Below are positions 17,846-27,360 of a stretch of DNA of 64,000 bases, one piece after another. The notes below the pieces were generated by a model. The model was given only the letters and a program-made list of their open reading frames with translations, did no database searches and was not told the origin of the DNA. The stretch is from Planctomycetota bacterium (GTDB taxonomy: Bacteria; Planctomycetota; Planctomycetia; Pirellulales; Pirellulaceae). Position 1 is the stretch's first letter. Each line of letters opens with the position of its first letter. The stretch spans positions 115,984 to 179,983 of the forward strand of contig JACNKX010000078.1 in NCBI GenBank assembly GCA_014381825.1, in the 5' to 3' direction. A program made the translations under genes and the position numbers.

Positions 17846-18223
17846 ATGCAACTTCATGTCTCGACAAACGACGGCGTTCCGATTTATCAACAAGTCGCCG
17901 CGCAGGTCAAATACCTGGTTGCGTCCGGCCGCTTGAAGCAGGGCGATCAACTGCTGCCTGTTCGTAAGCTGGCGGAGCAATTGATTGTGAATCCGAACAC
18001 CGTCGCACGTGCCTATCGCGAGTTGGAAAGCGAGGGTGTCGTTGAGTCGCGGCGTGGTTCAGGTGTGTTCGTGGCCGAAGGCGTATCGCCGCTGGCAAAG
18101 CGTGAGCAGAACAAGATCCTGAACGAACGCATCGACACGCTACTAGCAGAAGCCGCACATATGAATGTCGAGTTGGAGACTGTAATTAAACTGGTCCGTC
18201 AGCGCAGTCAGCAGATGAGGTAA
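17846..18223 (+). CDS. GntR-family transcriptional regulator, YtrA subfamily
   Basis: The 125-residue protein has a GntR winged helix (PIYQQVAAQVKYLVASGRLKQGDQLLPVRKLAEQL, then VNPNTVARAYRELESEGVVESRRGSGVFV, residues about 12-77) followed only by a short helical tail, as in YtrA regulators that control linked ABC transporter genes. It is the first gene of a three-gene operon with an ATPase (six-base gap) and a permease. An AT-rich palindrome upstream is the likely operator. The inducer is unknown. Confidence 0.92.
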   Translation: MQLHVSTNDGVPIYQQVAAQVKYLVASGRLKQGDQLLPVRKLAEQLIVNPNTVARAYRELESEGVVESRRGSGVFVAEGVSPLAKREQNKILNERIDTLLAEAAHMNVELETVIKLVRQRSQQMR

Positions 18224-18229
18224 ATCCCG

Positions 18230-19144
18230 ATGAGCGAAAACAATGTAGTCGAGATCCGTGGACTGACGCGGCGTTTCTGGCGCAAGACCGCACTCGCAGA
18301 CGTCACACTGAATATCCCGCGTGGCGTTGTGTTCGGGCTGGTTGGCGAAAACGGTGCTGGCAAGACGACACTGATCAAGCACTTGCTGGGATTACTGAAG
18401 GCTCAACGAGGGACTGTTTCGGTATTTGGGCTGAATCCAGTTGACGACCCAATCCGAGTTCTTGCACAAATCGGCTACTTGTCCGAGAGTCGCGAGATGC
18501 CTGATTGGATGCGGATCGGGCAATTCATGAGCTACTCGCAGGCGTTCTTTCCCAAATGGGACGCCACGTATGCGGATCAGCTGCGCGAGATGTTCGAATT
18601 GGCAAAGGGCCAGCGAATTAAGTCACTATCCCGCGGTCAGCGCGCACGTGTTGGACTGCTCGCGGCTCTTGCCCATCGGCCTGATTTTCTAGTTCTCGAT
18701 GAACCGTCGTCCGGCCTAGATCCGATCGTCCGCCGAGATATACTTTCCGCGATCATCCGAACGGTTGCCGACGAAGGGCGTACGATTCTGTTCTCGTCGC
18801 ACTTGTTGGACGAAGTCGAACGCGTTGCCGATCAGGTCGCCATGCTGCATCTCGGTCGGCTCGTCATGAGTGCGCCGCTCGATCAGATTCTCGATGAACA
18901 TCACTTGCTAACGGTACGCTTCCCCAACCCGCCCGCGACAACTCCAACTTTGCCGGGTGGATTGGGATGGAGCGGCGAGGGCCGCGAGTGGACCTGTGTT
19001 TGCAACGGCGAGTTGGAACGGCTGCGAACCGAGGCTGCGTCAGCGGGCGCTTCGATCGTCGAAGAACGTCGTCCGTCGCTTGAGGATGTATTTCTCGCCC
19101 GCGCCCGCGCAGCGACCACTCAGCAACAGGGGAGTGAATCATGA
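18230..19144 (+). CDS. ABC transporter ATP-binding protein
   Basis: This 304-residue ATPase has Walker A GENGAGKT (residues 39-46), signature LSRGQRARVGL, Walker B FLVLDEPSSGLDP and the switch histidine in ILFSSHLLDEVERVAD. It follows the GntR gene and overlaps the permease gene by four bases (ATGA), so the three are co-translated. The subfamily resembles YtrB/CcmA-like exporters for unknown substrates; the YtrA-linked type in other bacteria responds to cell-wall stress. C-terminal residues 215-304 are a variable accessory region. Confidence 0.93.
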   Translation: MSENNVVEIRGLTRRFWRKTALADVTLNIPRGVVFGLVGENGAGKTTLIKHLLGLLKAQRGTVSVFGLNPVDDPIRVLAQIGYLSESREMPDWMRIGQFMSYSQAFFPKWDATYADQLREMFELAKGQRIKSLSRGQRARVGLLAALAHRPDFLVLDEPSSGLDPIVRRDILSAIIRTVADEGRTILFSSHLLDEVERVADQVAMLHLGRLVMSAPLDQILDEHHLLTVRFPNPPATTPTLPGGLGWSGEGREWTCVCNGELERLRTEAASAGASIVEERRPSLEDVFLARARAATTQQQGSES

Positions 19145-20739
19145 AATCGAGTTCACTTGCACTGACCTGGGAATTCTGGCGACAGGCTTCGAGTCCTTTT
19201 ATCACCGTCGTCGCCATCCTCTTCGGGTTGGGGGCGCTAGTTTACGGAGGTATTTCGTCCAACGACCTCTACCTGCGCGACTCCCACATCTTCACGGCCC
19301 TGCACGTCTTCTGTTTTCTTTTTGCAGTCGTTGGCTTGTCCGCTGTAATCTGCCAAGCAACGAGTTCGCCTCAGTATCGATTTACTCTTCCTGTCTCGAT
19401 CCACAAATCCATTTTGATTCCCATGATTAACGGGGCCGTCGCAATGGGGATCGGTTATCTCACGATCGGGCTGCTACTGAATTCGGTTTTCAACGCTCAG
19501 TGGTCTCTTCTTAAACCGATGATTACCGCCGTATGTATTCTGTCCGTCTGCCAAGCGGTAGCTTCGATGATCTATGCGGTACCGAACACTCGTGGTGCAA
19601 TTGTTGCCGGCGTAGCGACCGCGTTCGGTCTGGGCGTTATCTATCTCAATATGCACGTCGATTCGGAGGGGAGCCATTTGCGCTGGCGGAGCATTTCACC
19701 ACTCGACATCGCGCTGGCGATAATTGTCCCGACTGCCGCTTATTGGTTCTCGTTCTTTTTCCTCACCCTCGCGCGGCGCGGACAAGTGTTTTCGATGACC
19801 ACGCTCGGACGTTGGTTGCTCACCAAGTTCGATGTTAGTTTCGGCGCCGGAAAACATGCGGCGACGCCGATGGGTGCCGAGTTATGGTCCGAATGGACGG
19901 TGCGAGGTCGAGTGATGCTCGCCGGGCCTGCGTTGATCACAATCACGATGTGCTGCTTTTTCTTAACGGGTCGATTTGAATGGTCGTCGGCCCGCGATGC
20001 AATGGTCGGTTTTACGTGGATGCAGGTCATGAGCTGCGCAGTTCTCGGACTCTACCTTGGTCACGTTGGTCGTCGATTTGACTTTGACGAACACTTAGCA
20101 ACACGTCCTCTGTCCGACGTACAACTGGCGGACATCAAGCTGCGAACTGCCTTAAAGAGTATCTGCTTATCGTGGGTTGTGTGGGTGATCGGGCTGGCCG
20201 TTATGCTCCTATGTCTCACGCTGGTTGGTCACGGACCGGCGAGTTGGAACGAGGTGGTCCCACCTAGCGTTAATCCACGTGAGGCACTCGTCGCTGTTGT
20301 GATGATTCCGCTCGGAAGTTGGATACTTACAAGTCTTGGAGTTTCCGTCGTCATCCTGCGTCCGTGGATGCTTCATGCGCTATTATCTGCCGCTGCTCTG
20401 TGCCCAATCATCCCGATTGCGTTTTATTACTTCCTGCCAGGTTCGAGTGACCAAATCACCGCCACACTACAATGGGCGTGGATCGCCTTCACTGTCGGCG
20501 GGACAATCGCCTTGTATGTGGCTGCCCTTCGGCTCCGATTACTGACCACAAGGCGAGCAATTCTCGTCAGTGTCGTATACGCATTGACCTGTGCGATATG
20601 GCTGTCATTGGCCGGCTTTTCACCACCGCCAGGAACGACCCAAATGCTGGCATTCGGTTTCGTTTTGTCTAGCTGCTCCCTTCCGTTCGTGTGCATCGCC
20701 GCAGTGCCGTTGGCGATTTGGTGGAATCGGCATCGATAG
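19141..20739 (+). CDS. ABC transporter permease
   Basis: This 532-residue integral membrane protein has about a dozen hydrophobic helices, for example SPFITVVAILFGLGALVYGG, FLFAVVGLSAVICQ, GAIVAGVATAFGLGVIYLN, AIIVPTAAYWFSFFFLTLA, and LTCAIWLSLAGF near the end. Its start overlaps the ATPase stop by four bases. It is the membrane partner of that ATPase under YtrA-type control. It has no closely recognisable substrate motif; the large size suggests two fused six-helix units. Confidence 0.85.
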   Translation: MKSSSLALTWEFWRQASSPFITVVAILFGLGALVYGGISSNDLYLRDSHIFTALHVFCFLFAVVGLSAVICQATSSPQYRFTLPVSIHKSILIPMINGAVAMGIGYLTIGLLLNSVFNAQWSLLKPMITAVCILSVCQAVASMIYAVPNTRGAIVAGVATAFGLGVIYLNMHVDSEGSHLRWRSISPLDIALAIIVPTAAYWFSFFFLTLARRGQVFSMTTLGRWLLTKFDVSFGAGKHAATPMGAELWSEWTVRGRVMLAGPALITITMCCFFLTGRFEWSSARDAMVGFTWMQVMSCAVLGLYLGHVGRRFDFDEHLATRPLSDVQLADIKLRTALKSICLSWVVWVIGLAVMLLCLTLVGHGPASWNEVVPPSVNPREALVAVVMIPLGSWILTSLGVSVVILRPWMLHALLSAAALCPIIPIAFYYFLPGSSDQITATLQWAWIAFTVGGTIALYVAALRLRLLTTRRAILVSVVYALTCAIWLSLAGFSPPPGTTQMLAFGFVLSSCSLPFVCIAAVPLAIWWNRHR

Positions 20740-20860
20740 TAGTTGCGTCGTCGATTAGCCGGGTCGCTGGAGTCCAGCCGCGACCTTTCGACCACTTGCG
20801 CTTTGCATCAGATCCGCTATCCGTTAAGAATGCGGCATCGATAGGTCCGCGAGCGCCCCG

Positions 20861-22156
20861 ATGCCATTCAATCCAGCTAACGTAATCGCCAGAAAACGCG
20901 ATGGATTTGCGCTCTCTCGCGCTGAGATCGCTGATTTCGTAAACGGCTACACTGTGGGAACTGTTCCCGATTACCAGATGAGTGCGCTGGCCATGGCGGT
21001 CTATCTGCAGGGGATGACTGCGGACGAAACGACCACTCTCACCGAACAGATGCTGGCCTCTGGCATCCAATTGCAGTGGACCGACGGGGCGAGTTGTGTC
21101 GACAAACATTCGACCGGTGGAGTTGGCGATAAGGTTTCGCTGGTGCTCGCGCCGCTGTTGGCTTGCTGCGGACTCCGTGTGCCGATGATCTCGGGCAGGG
21201 GACTCGGGCCAACCGGCGGAACGCTCGACAAGCTGGAATCCATCTCTGGCTTTCGGACGGATCTGAATCTCGACGAAATTCGCGACATTACCGACGGAGT
21301 CGGTTGTGTGATCACGGGCGCGAGCGCCGAGATCGCGCCGGCGGATCGAAAGCTTTACGCCCTTCGGGATGTAACCGCGACGATCGCGTCGATCCCACTG
21401 ATCACTGCGAGCATTATGAGCAAGAAACTTGCGGAGGGTCTCGATGCGTTGGTCCTCGATGTCAAAGTTGGATCGGGTGCGTTCATGAAGTCACTCGACC
21501 AAGCTCGCAAGTTGGCTCAGTCGTTGGTTGAAACCGGTTACCGGATGGGTGTGCCGACGACTGCATTGATTACCAACATGTCACAACCACTCGGTCGGAT
21601 GGCTGGCAACGCGGTCGAAGTTGACGAAACCGTTGCCGCTCTTTCGGGCGAAGGCCCGAGTGACGTTATCGCATTGACAACTTCACTTGGTGCCGAGTTA
21701 CTCGTTGCGACAAAAGTCGCAAGCACACCGGAGCAAGGCACGGCGCTACTACAACAGCACATCGATTCCGGAGATGGCCTCAAGAAGCTTCGCGCGATGG
21801 TATCGGCGCAAGGAGGCGATATCGACGCACCTCGTCCAATCGCTCCGGCAACGAGCATCGAAGCGACTCGATCGGGCTTCGTTTCTGCGATCAATGCGGA
21901 GGCAATCGGCGACGAAATCATTCGGCTGGGCGGCGGACGGCGAGTCATGTCCGATTCAATCGATCATTCGGTTGGTATCGAAACCCTTGTGAGAGTCGGC
22001 GATCGGATCGAACGCGGCCAGCCACTGGCCCACGTGTTTGCTCGCGACAAAGATGGTAAGTTAGCTGACGAAGTCCTCAAGTCCTGCATCCAGATCCAAG
22101 ATGAGCCCGTATCAAAGCCGCCGCTCGTTATTGATCGATATCCCGACTCGCTGTGA
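20861..22156 (+). CDS. deoA: Thymidine/pyrimidine-nucleoside phosphorylase
   Basis: The 431-residue enzyme of the DeoA/Pdp family cleaves thymidine (and possibly uridine) with phosphate to base and (deoxy)ribose 1-phosphate. Seen: DKHSTGGVGDKVSLVLAPLL (phosphate site), MISGRGLGPTGGTLDKLESI (family signature), ASIPLITASIMSKKLAEGLDALVLDVKVGSGAFM (substrate site), and an intact C-terminal domain. The stop overlaps the cytidine deaminase start by four bases, so the pair is a pyrimidine salvage operon. Whether it prefers thymidine or accepts uridine cannot be told by eye. Confidence 0.94.
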   Translation: MPFNPANVIARKRDGFALSRAEIADFVNGYTVGTVPDYQMSALAMAVYLQGMTADETTTLTEQMLASGIQLQWTDGASCVDKHSTGGVGDKVSLVLAPLLACCGLRVPMISGRGLGPTGGTLDKLESISGFRTDLNLDEIRDITDGVGCVITGASAEIAPADRKLYALRDVTATIASIPLITASIMSKKLAEGLDALVLDVKVGSGAFMKSLDQARKLAQSLVETGYRMGVPTTALITNMSQPLGRMAGNAVEVDETVAALSGEGPSDVIALTTSLGAELLVATKVASTPEQGTALLQQHIDSGDGLKKLRAMVSAQGGDIDAPRPIAPATSIEATRSGFVSAINAEAIGDEIIRLGGGRRVMSDSIDHSVGIETLVRVGDRIERGQPLAHVFARDKDGKLADEVLKSCIQIQDEPVSKPPLVIDRYPDSL

Positions 22157-22560
22157 ATAATTTGACCGACGATCAAAGACAGAAGCTGAGCGACGCCGCG
22201 TTAGTAGCTCGACAGCAAGCCTACGCTCCGTACTCGAAATTCCCAGTTGGCGCGGCTCTCCTGACCGACGACGGGCAGATCTTTGCGGGCTGCAACATCG
22301 AGAACACTTCGTTCGGTTTAACGAACTGTGCTGAGAGAACAGCGATTTTCGCGGCTGTCGCAGCCGGAATACGGCAGTTTGTCGGTCTCGCGGTCGCAAC
22401 CGAGGGTGGGTTATCGCCGTGTGGTGCCTGCCGCCAAGTCCTCGCCGAGTTTAGCGACGACCTCCCGATATTGATCGTAGACGCGAGTTCTGACGCTGTT
22501 GTCGAAGTCACCACTCTCGCCAATTTGCTTCCCAATCGCTTCCGCCGCGAGCATACTTAA
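22153..22560 (+). CDS. cdd: Cytidine deaminase, GTG start overlapping deoA
   Basis: This 135-residue homotetrameric-type deaminase converts cytidine or deoxycytidine to (deoxy)uridine. The zinc motif is NCAERTAIF (C59-A-E61) with PCGACRQ (C90 and C93); substrate contact FxxGCNIEN is present (IFAGCNIENTSFG). GTG at 22153 overlaps the deoA TGA by four bases. Together they channel deoxycytidine to uracil and sugar phosphate. The MFS transporter at 35 kb might import nucleosides for the same path, though it is not linked. Confidence 0.95.
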   Translation: MNNLTDDQRQKLSDAALVARQQAYAPYSKFPVGAALLTDDGQIFAGCNIENTSFGLTNCAERTAIFAAVAAGIRQFVGLAVATEGGLSPCGACRQVLAEFSDDLPILIVDASSDAVVEVTTLANLLPNRFRREHT

Positions 22561-22689
22561 TATATCTAACACTCGTGCTATAAGACAGTTAGGGCGATCA
22601 GGATGATGGAGTACGTGGCCTTTCGTTCTACGAACGAGCGCCGCATTTTGGCGGAGAGAAAAGGCGCACACCAATGCTCCTCGTCGCGG

Positions 22690-22718
22690 TTGTACGCAAC
22701 CGATCTCGCACGTATATT
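22690..22718 (+). promoter_or_regulatory. Probable sigma-70 promoter of the small basic protein gene
   Basis: TTGTAC (22690-22695) and TATATT (22713-22718) are separated by 17 bases and lie about 40 bases before the start at 22757. Confidence 0.55.
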
Positions 22719-22756
22719 GTGAGATTCGTTGAAATTAACGAGAAGGAACCGGATAG

Positions 22757-22978
22757 ATGACAATCGATAAAAGCCTCAAAGTGAAGGCTGGAGTAATGCG
22801 GTCGCGGAACGTGCTGACACGTGCGGAGCGACTGGAGAAGTTAAAGGCATCGGATCGCTGGTCAGAGGGTGACAGTGTCCTCGGAATGCCAAAAGTGCGT
22901 GTCCAGAAGATGGCCCTGAAGAAGAAGAAGAAGGTCAAGGAAGAAGAAGAGACGACGGAAGAGCAGGCGGAAGAGTAA
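22757..22978 (+). CDS. Small basic protein of the PVC group (TIGR04137-like)
   Basis: The 73-residue protein reads MTIDKSLKVKAGVMRSRNVL, then TRAERLEKLKASDRWSEGDSVLGMPKVRVQ and a Lys run plus acidic tail. The core (S-L-K-x-K, RSRNVLxRAERLE, GDSVLGxPKVR) matches the small basic protein conserved in Planctomycetes, Verrucomicrobia and Chlamydiae, whose role is unknown but may be ribosome- or RNA-associated. GAAGGAA precedes the start. The extreme tail (basic then acidic) varies between species. Confidence 0.85.
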   Translation: MTIDKSLKVKAGVMRSRNVLTRAERLEKLKASDRWSEGDSVLGMPKVRVQKMALKKKKKVKEEEETTEEQAEE

Positions 22979-23016
22979 AGCCGGTCTGTCGCTAATTCTC
23001 GCAGTCTAGGTGGTTC

Positions 23017-24288
23017 ATGCGCGTGCGTTTGGAATACGGGCGAACTGGTTTGGAAGTCGACCTTCCGGATCGACCAGGTATGCGGACCCTGGCATACAAA
23101 GATGCGACACCGTTGCCTGATCCTGATGCTTCATTACGGGCCGTCTTGGAAAACCCAACCGGCACGGCTCCGCTAGCCGAACTTGCGAAGGGTCGCACCA
23201 GTGCGTGTATCGTCATCTGCGACATCACGCGACCCGTCCCCAACGAAATGATGCTGCGGCCGATGCTGGCAACGCTTGAAGCGTCTGGCATCCCTCGCGG
23301 CAAGATCATGATTCTAATCGCGACGGGCTTGCATCGCCCAAACGAAGGCGAAGAACTGATCGAAGTCGTTGGCGAGTACATTGCCAGCACCTATCGAATC
23401 GAGAATCATCACGGGCAGGTTCTTGACGAACATACTTACCTTGGCGACAGCCCACGCGGTGTTCCGATCTGGATCGACTCGCATTACGTTAACGCAGACC
23501 TGAAAATCACGACCGGATTGATCGAGCCTCACTTGATGGCGGGGTTCTCGGGTGGCCGCAAGTTGATCTGTCCAGGTATCGCGGCGCTCGAAACGGTAAA
23601 AGTTTGGCACGGTCCCGATTTCCTAGAAAGCCCCAAAGCCGATTGCGGTATCTTGGAAGGCAATCCGGTCCACGAAGAAAACACTTGGATTGCGCGCAAG
23701 ACCGGCTGCGACTTTATTGCGAACGTCGTCATCGACGCCGGTCGGCGACCGCTGAAGTTTGTCGCGGGCGATATGGTCGAAGCGTTTCACGAAGGCGTTG
23801 ATTTTGTTCGTGAAGTCGTTCGCGATACCGTTCCAGAACCAGTCGATATCGTCGTCACGAGCTGCGCCGGATATCCGCTCGATACGACGTTTTATCAAGC
23901 TGTCAAAGGTTTGACCGGCGCGCTGCCGATCGTCAAGCAAGGCGGCACGATTATCATGGCAGCAGGTTTGAGCGAAGGCATTGGCAGCCCACAGTTTCAG
24001 CAGCTGTTCGACGAGAACGACAGCCTGGAGATCTTTATGGAGAGAATCCTTGGCAAGGATTATTTCGTGATGGACCAGTGGCAACTGGAAGAGCTGGCCA
24101 AAGTGTGCCGCAAGGCAAAGGTCAAGATCGTCAGCGACGGACTTCCGGCAGAAACGATCAACAAGTTGTTCGTCGAAAGCGCCCCAAGCATCGAACAAGC
24201 CGTCGCCGACTCGCTAAGCGAGTACGGAGAGGATGCTTCGATGGCCGTTATTCCCAAAGGCCCATACGTATTGGCACAAGTCGCGTAG
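23017..24288 (+). CDS. Nickel-pincer (LarA-type) lactate racemase family protein
   Basis: This 423-residue protein matches LarA. The residues that in Lactobacillus plantarum bind the nickel-pincer cofactor or act as bases all have counterparts two positions earlier: ATGLHRP (H106), [14 protein letters not shown] (H172 and K182), and VWHGP (H198). DITRPVP near residue 70 is also typical. The family catalyses racemisation or epimerisation of 2-hydroxyacids using pyridinium-3-thioamide-5-thiocarboxylic acid mononucleotide nickel. No larB, larC or larE is nearby, so cofactor synthesis must be encoded elsewhere. The substrate may not be lactate. Confidence 0.88.
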   Translation: MRVRLEYGRTGLEVDLPDRPGMRTLAYKDATPLPDPDASLRAVLENPTGTAPLAELAKGRTSACIVICDITRPVPNEMMLRPMLATLEASGIPRGKIMILIATGLHRPNEGEELIEVVGEYIASTYRIENHHGQVLDEHTYLGDSPRGVPIWIDSHYVNADLKITTGLIEPHLMAGFSGGRKLICPGIAALETVKVWHGPDFLESPKADCGILEGNPVHEENTWIARKTGCDFIANVVIDAGRRPLKFVAGDMVEAFHEGVDFVREVVRDTVPEPVDIVVTSCAGYPLDTTFYQAVKGLTGALPIVKQGGTIIMAAGLSEGIGSPQFQQLFDENDSLEIFMERILGKDYFVMDQWQLEELAKVCRKAKVKIVSDGLPAETINKLFVESAPSIEQAVADSLSEYGEDASMAVIPKGPYVLAQVA

Positions 24289-24299
24289 GCGCGATTTCG

Positions 24300-24641
24300 C
24301 TAGAGAATCTCTAGCACTTGTTCCGGCGGTCGGCCCAGCCGAGCCATGTCGCCGTTCACCACAATCGGGCGTTCGATGATCTCGGGGTGTGTCGCCAGGC
24401 GTGTGATCAGTTCTTGTGGATCATCCGATTCGGAAAGCCCCAACGCCTTGTATTCCTTGCGCCGGATGAGCTGTGCAGCTTCGATGCCAAGCTTTTTTAG
24501 CAGCGATTGAATCATTGCCTCGTCGGGCGGCGTCTTCAGATACTCGATGACGTTCGGTTCAATTCCCCGCTCGTTCAACAGAGCGAGCGTCTGTCGACTT
24601 TTAGTACAGCGAGGATTGTGGAAGATCGTGACGTTGCTCAT
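24300..24641 (-). CDS. arsC: Arsenate reductase (ArsC, glutaredoxin-dependent family)
   Basis: The 113-residue protein has the ArsC active site HNPRCTKSRQTL (Cys12) and the substrate arginine loop IERPIVVNGDMARLGRPPE. It differs from Spx by these arsenate-binding residues. The family reduces arsenate to arsenite using glutathione/glutaredoxin; in some bacteria relatives act as general YffB-like proteins. No arsR or arsB is adjacent. It is convergent with the larA-like gene, 11 bases between stops, and read in the same direction as the following TPR gene. Confidence 0.9.
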   Translation of the reverse strand: MSNVTIFHNPRCTKSRQTLALLNERGIEPNVIEYLKTPPDEAMIQSLLKKLGIEAAQLIRRKEYKALGLSESDDPQELITRLATHPEIIERPIVVNGDMARLGRPPEQVLEIL

Positions 24642-24671
24642 GACGTTCCCTGTTCTATCACGCCTCTCCCA

Positions 24672-27137
24672 TCACTTGGATGTGGAAGAGAGAGCCGTTT
24701 CGGCGATTGTGACACCTTGAGACAATAATCGCTGCGATTCTTTCAGCAGAAAGTCCGCGTCCATAAACGGCTCGTAGCTGATGTCTTGCCAGCGAACCAT
24801 GCCCTCGGCGTCGATCAGGAACGTTCCATGCAATGGCTGCTTCTCGAAGTCGTCGTAAGCTCGATAGGCTTGGAAGATGTCTAGCTCGGGGTTGGCTACT
24901 AAGGGGATCGGAAGCTCGCCCTTGTCGTAGTTCGCAATCGAGATCTTTAAGCCCGGTAGATCATCGGTGCTAATCCCAATTAGCTCGATGCCTGCTTTCT
25001 TAAACTCTTCTACTTTTGGCGCGAATGCGTGAAGTTGTTCGGCACAATGCAGACAACCGTAGCCAAGATAGAAGATCGCAATGACTGGCTTGCCTTTGTA
25101 ATCTAGTAAAGCGTGCAATTCGTCTTTGGCATCTTTCAGAACCCACTCTGCGGCTGGCGACGGTTGCCAGCGGAACGTGCCGAGCGAATCGAGCGAAGGG
25201 CGAACGCCGATGTCTTCGGCGGGTGCCTTTGACACACGCCAATCGTTGGAGAAGCCAAGTTCGAGCGAGATTGGTTCTAGTCTCGCAAAGACGGGCGAAT
25301 TCAAGTCGATGGGGCTCGAAATCTCTCGCAGCCTTCCAAAGACTTCCTTAGCATCGTCTTTTTTGTCCGCTTTCCATAACAGCTCGGTCAACATCGCCAG
25401 GGGCTGTACTTCGTTCTTGTGAGAATCGACGTGTTTGCGAGCGTCCTTGATTGCTTCGTCAGTTTCTTCGGCGAGCAACTTAATGTGTTGGACATACATC
25501 GTGTCGGTACCGCGTGCCTTCTTCAGAAGAGGTACTGCCTTCTTGGCGTCACCCGCAGCCACCGCCTGCAAACCTTCGAGCTCTGCGATCGCGGGCTCGA
25601 GTTCTTTGATCTTAGCATCGAAGGGCTTCTTCGCTTCAGAACCGGCCTTGTCGATGTCCTTCTGCTTGGCTTTGACTTGAGCTTCACGAGTTGATGCTTC
25701 CGCTTCGGCCTTTGCCTTGCCGATCGCATCTTCGTCACCGCCATCGTCAGTTGCTGTTTTCTCGGCCGCGGCGACAGCTTCGTCGATCTTTGCTTGATCG
25801 TATGCCTTCTCCTTCGCTTTCGATTTAGCATCGGCGATTGCTGTGTCGCGTTTCTGTGTCGCCTCTCCGTGACGTCGCTGAAGCTCGGCGAGCTGAACCG
25901 TTCCATCCTCTGCATTACCGTTGCGGAAATATGCCTGACCGAGATATCGTAAACGCTTGACTTGCTCCTTCTCGATCTCAGTCGCTTCAAGGTAAGGCGT
26001 TTGGCATAACGCGATCATTTCGTCCCACCGCTCATAGCGGCTGAGCGTTTCAAACAATCGCTGTCGCCCGTAGTTTGTGCTGCCACGTTTTGCGAGCGTG
26101 TTGTACTTCGGATGTCGCGGCAACTCGATCATGTTCTTTGCCAGATCGACGGCATCTTGCACGCGGCCCACATAATTCAGATTACGAATCAGCCACTCGT
26201 TGTTGTGCGCAAAGTTGTGGATCTGGTCGGGTAAAACACGGTCTCGCATCATGTGCGCGTGATCGACGCGAGCCGATGCTTCTTGCTGCCAACAGGCATC
26301 GTCGTAGCGCTTGAGCCGAGAAAAAATATGCCCAGGCATGTGCCACATGTGAGCGATGGCCGGCAATGACTGGCCGCACTGTGCCGCAGACGAAACCGCT
26401 GTCGCCGGTCGTTCGAGATCCCAAAGATGAATCCGATAGTGATGAGCCGGATGCATTGGTTCGACTGCGAGGACCTGTTGGATCAATGCATCGACGGCTA
26501 GGTGACTTGCGAGCGGGTTACTTTTGGATCGATTGCTCCAAATCTGGAGAGCGAGAAACGCTTTTGCCTCGACGTCATCGGGAAACTCGTACAGCAACTT
26601 CTCTAGCGCTCTCGTGTACTTCTCGCCACGCTCCTTCGGCTTTTTTGCATCTGCTTTGCTGTACGCGTCGATGGCCTCAATGTAGAGCTGCTCGCGACGA
26701 GTCGCTTTGTCTTTAAGTTTGACAGCTTCTTCGAGGAAGCCCTTTCTCCGTTTTTCGTTGCCGCCGTTGGCCATCGCCATGCCCCAGTAAGCCATCGCGC
26801 AATCGGGATCAATCGCTGCCGCTTGTCGGAAGGACCGTTCGGCCTCGAAATACCAAAAGCCATGCAGTTGAGCGACACCTTGGGTAACGAACCGCTGAGC
26901 CATTTCGTCTTTGGTCGTGACGGGGAAGCGAACGCGGCCTAAACCATTCATCAGGTAGGCACTTTGCCTCGGCCCCTCATTGAACGCTTCGCCATGGGCC
27001 GAATGACCGGCCAGGACGTCCGTCGAGTCTTCGGGTTTCGCTTCGTCTGATTTCGCGGAGTCTTCGCCAAACGCAACTAGAGACACGAGCAAAAGACAAC
27101 TCAGCAACGAAAGGCGGAAGTAGGCGGCAGGTCGCAT
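24672..27137 (-). CDS. Secreted TPR protein with C-terminal peroxiredoxin/thioredoxin domain
   Basis: The start at 27137 is preferred because GAGG lies six bases before it; 27149 is an in-frame alternative. The roughly 821-residue protein starts with a signal peptide (FRLSLLSCLLLVSLVAFG). Residues 60-380 are TPR-like helices of the type seen near cytochrome-associated proteins (GLGRVRFPVTTKDEMAQRFVTQGVAQLHGFWYFEAERSFRQAAAID). Residues about 390-480 form an alanine/lysine-rich coiled coil, and the last 190 residues are an AhpC/TSA-like domain with YLGYGCLHCAEQLHAF (CxxC) and GTFLIDAEGMVRWQDIS. The redox pair here is normal Cys-Cys, in contrast to the two TGA-bearing genes in this window. Its partners are unknown. 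Confidence 0.85.
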   Translation of the reverse strand: MRPAAYFRLSLLSCLLLVSLVAFGEDSAKSDEAKPEDSTDVLAGHSAHGEAFNEGPRQSAYLMNGLGRVRFPVTTKDEMAQRFVTQGVAQLHGFWYFEAERSFRQAAAIDPDCAMAYWGMAMANGGNEKRRKGFLEEAVKLKDKATRREQLYIEAIDAYSKADAKKPKERGEKYTRALEKLLYEFPDDVEAKAFLALQIWSNRSKSNPLASHLAVDALIQQVLAVEPMHPAHHYRIHLWDLERPATAVSSAAQCGQSLPAIAHMWHMPGHIFSRLKRYDDACWQQEASARVDHAHMMRDRVLPDQIHNFAHNNEWLIRNLNYVGRVQDAVDLAKNMIELPRHPKYNTLAKRGSTNYGRQRLFETLSRYERWDEMIALCQTPYLEATEIEKEQVKRLRYLGQAYFRNGNAEDGTVQLAELQRRHGEATQKRDTAIADAKSKAKEKAYDQAKIDEAVAAAEKTATDDGGDEDAIGKAKAEAEASTREAQVKAKQKDIDKAGSEAKKPFDAKIKELEPAIAELEGLQAVAAGDAKKAVPLLKKARGTDTMYVQHIKLLAEETDEAIKDARKHVDSHKNEVQPLAMLTELLWKADKKDDAKEVFGRLREISSPIDLNSPVFARLEPISLELGFSNDWRVSKAPAEDIGVRPSLDSLGTFRWQPSPAAEWVLKDAKDELHALLDYKGKPVIAIFYLGYGCLHCAEQLHAFAPKVEEFKKAGIELIGISTDDLPGLKISIANYDKGELPIPLVANPELDIFQAYRAYDDFEKQPLHGTFLIDAEGMVRWQDISYEPFMDADFLLKESQRLLSQGVTIAETALSSTSK

Positions 27138-27360
27138 GCGGCACCTCATGCGTGGATGGAGGAGGGAGAGCCAATGAACGTCACATCGACGGCGATGGGG
27201 CTACTGACTCCTAACGTAGATGCGGTTAACTGCGTTTGCAAGTCAACTTGCCGGCCAGATAATCGCCCACACGGCAATTCTGATCGAGCGTCTGCCCCGC
27301 ATCGCGTTCGCTGATCGGCGGGTGACCACGTTCGGGAGTTCAATTGCGCGCGACGGTCAG

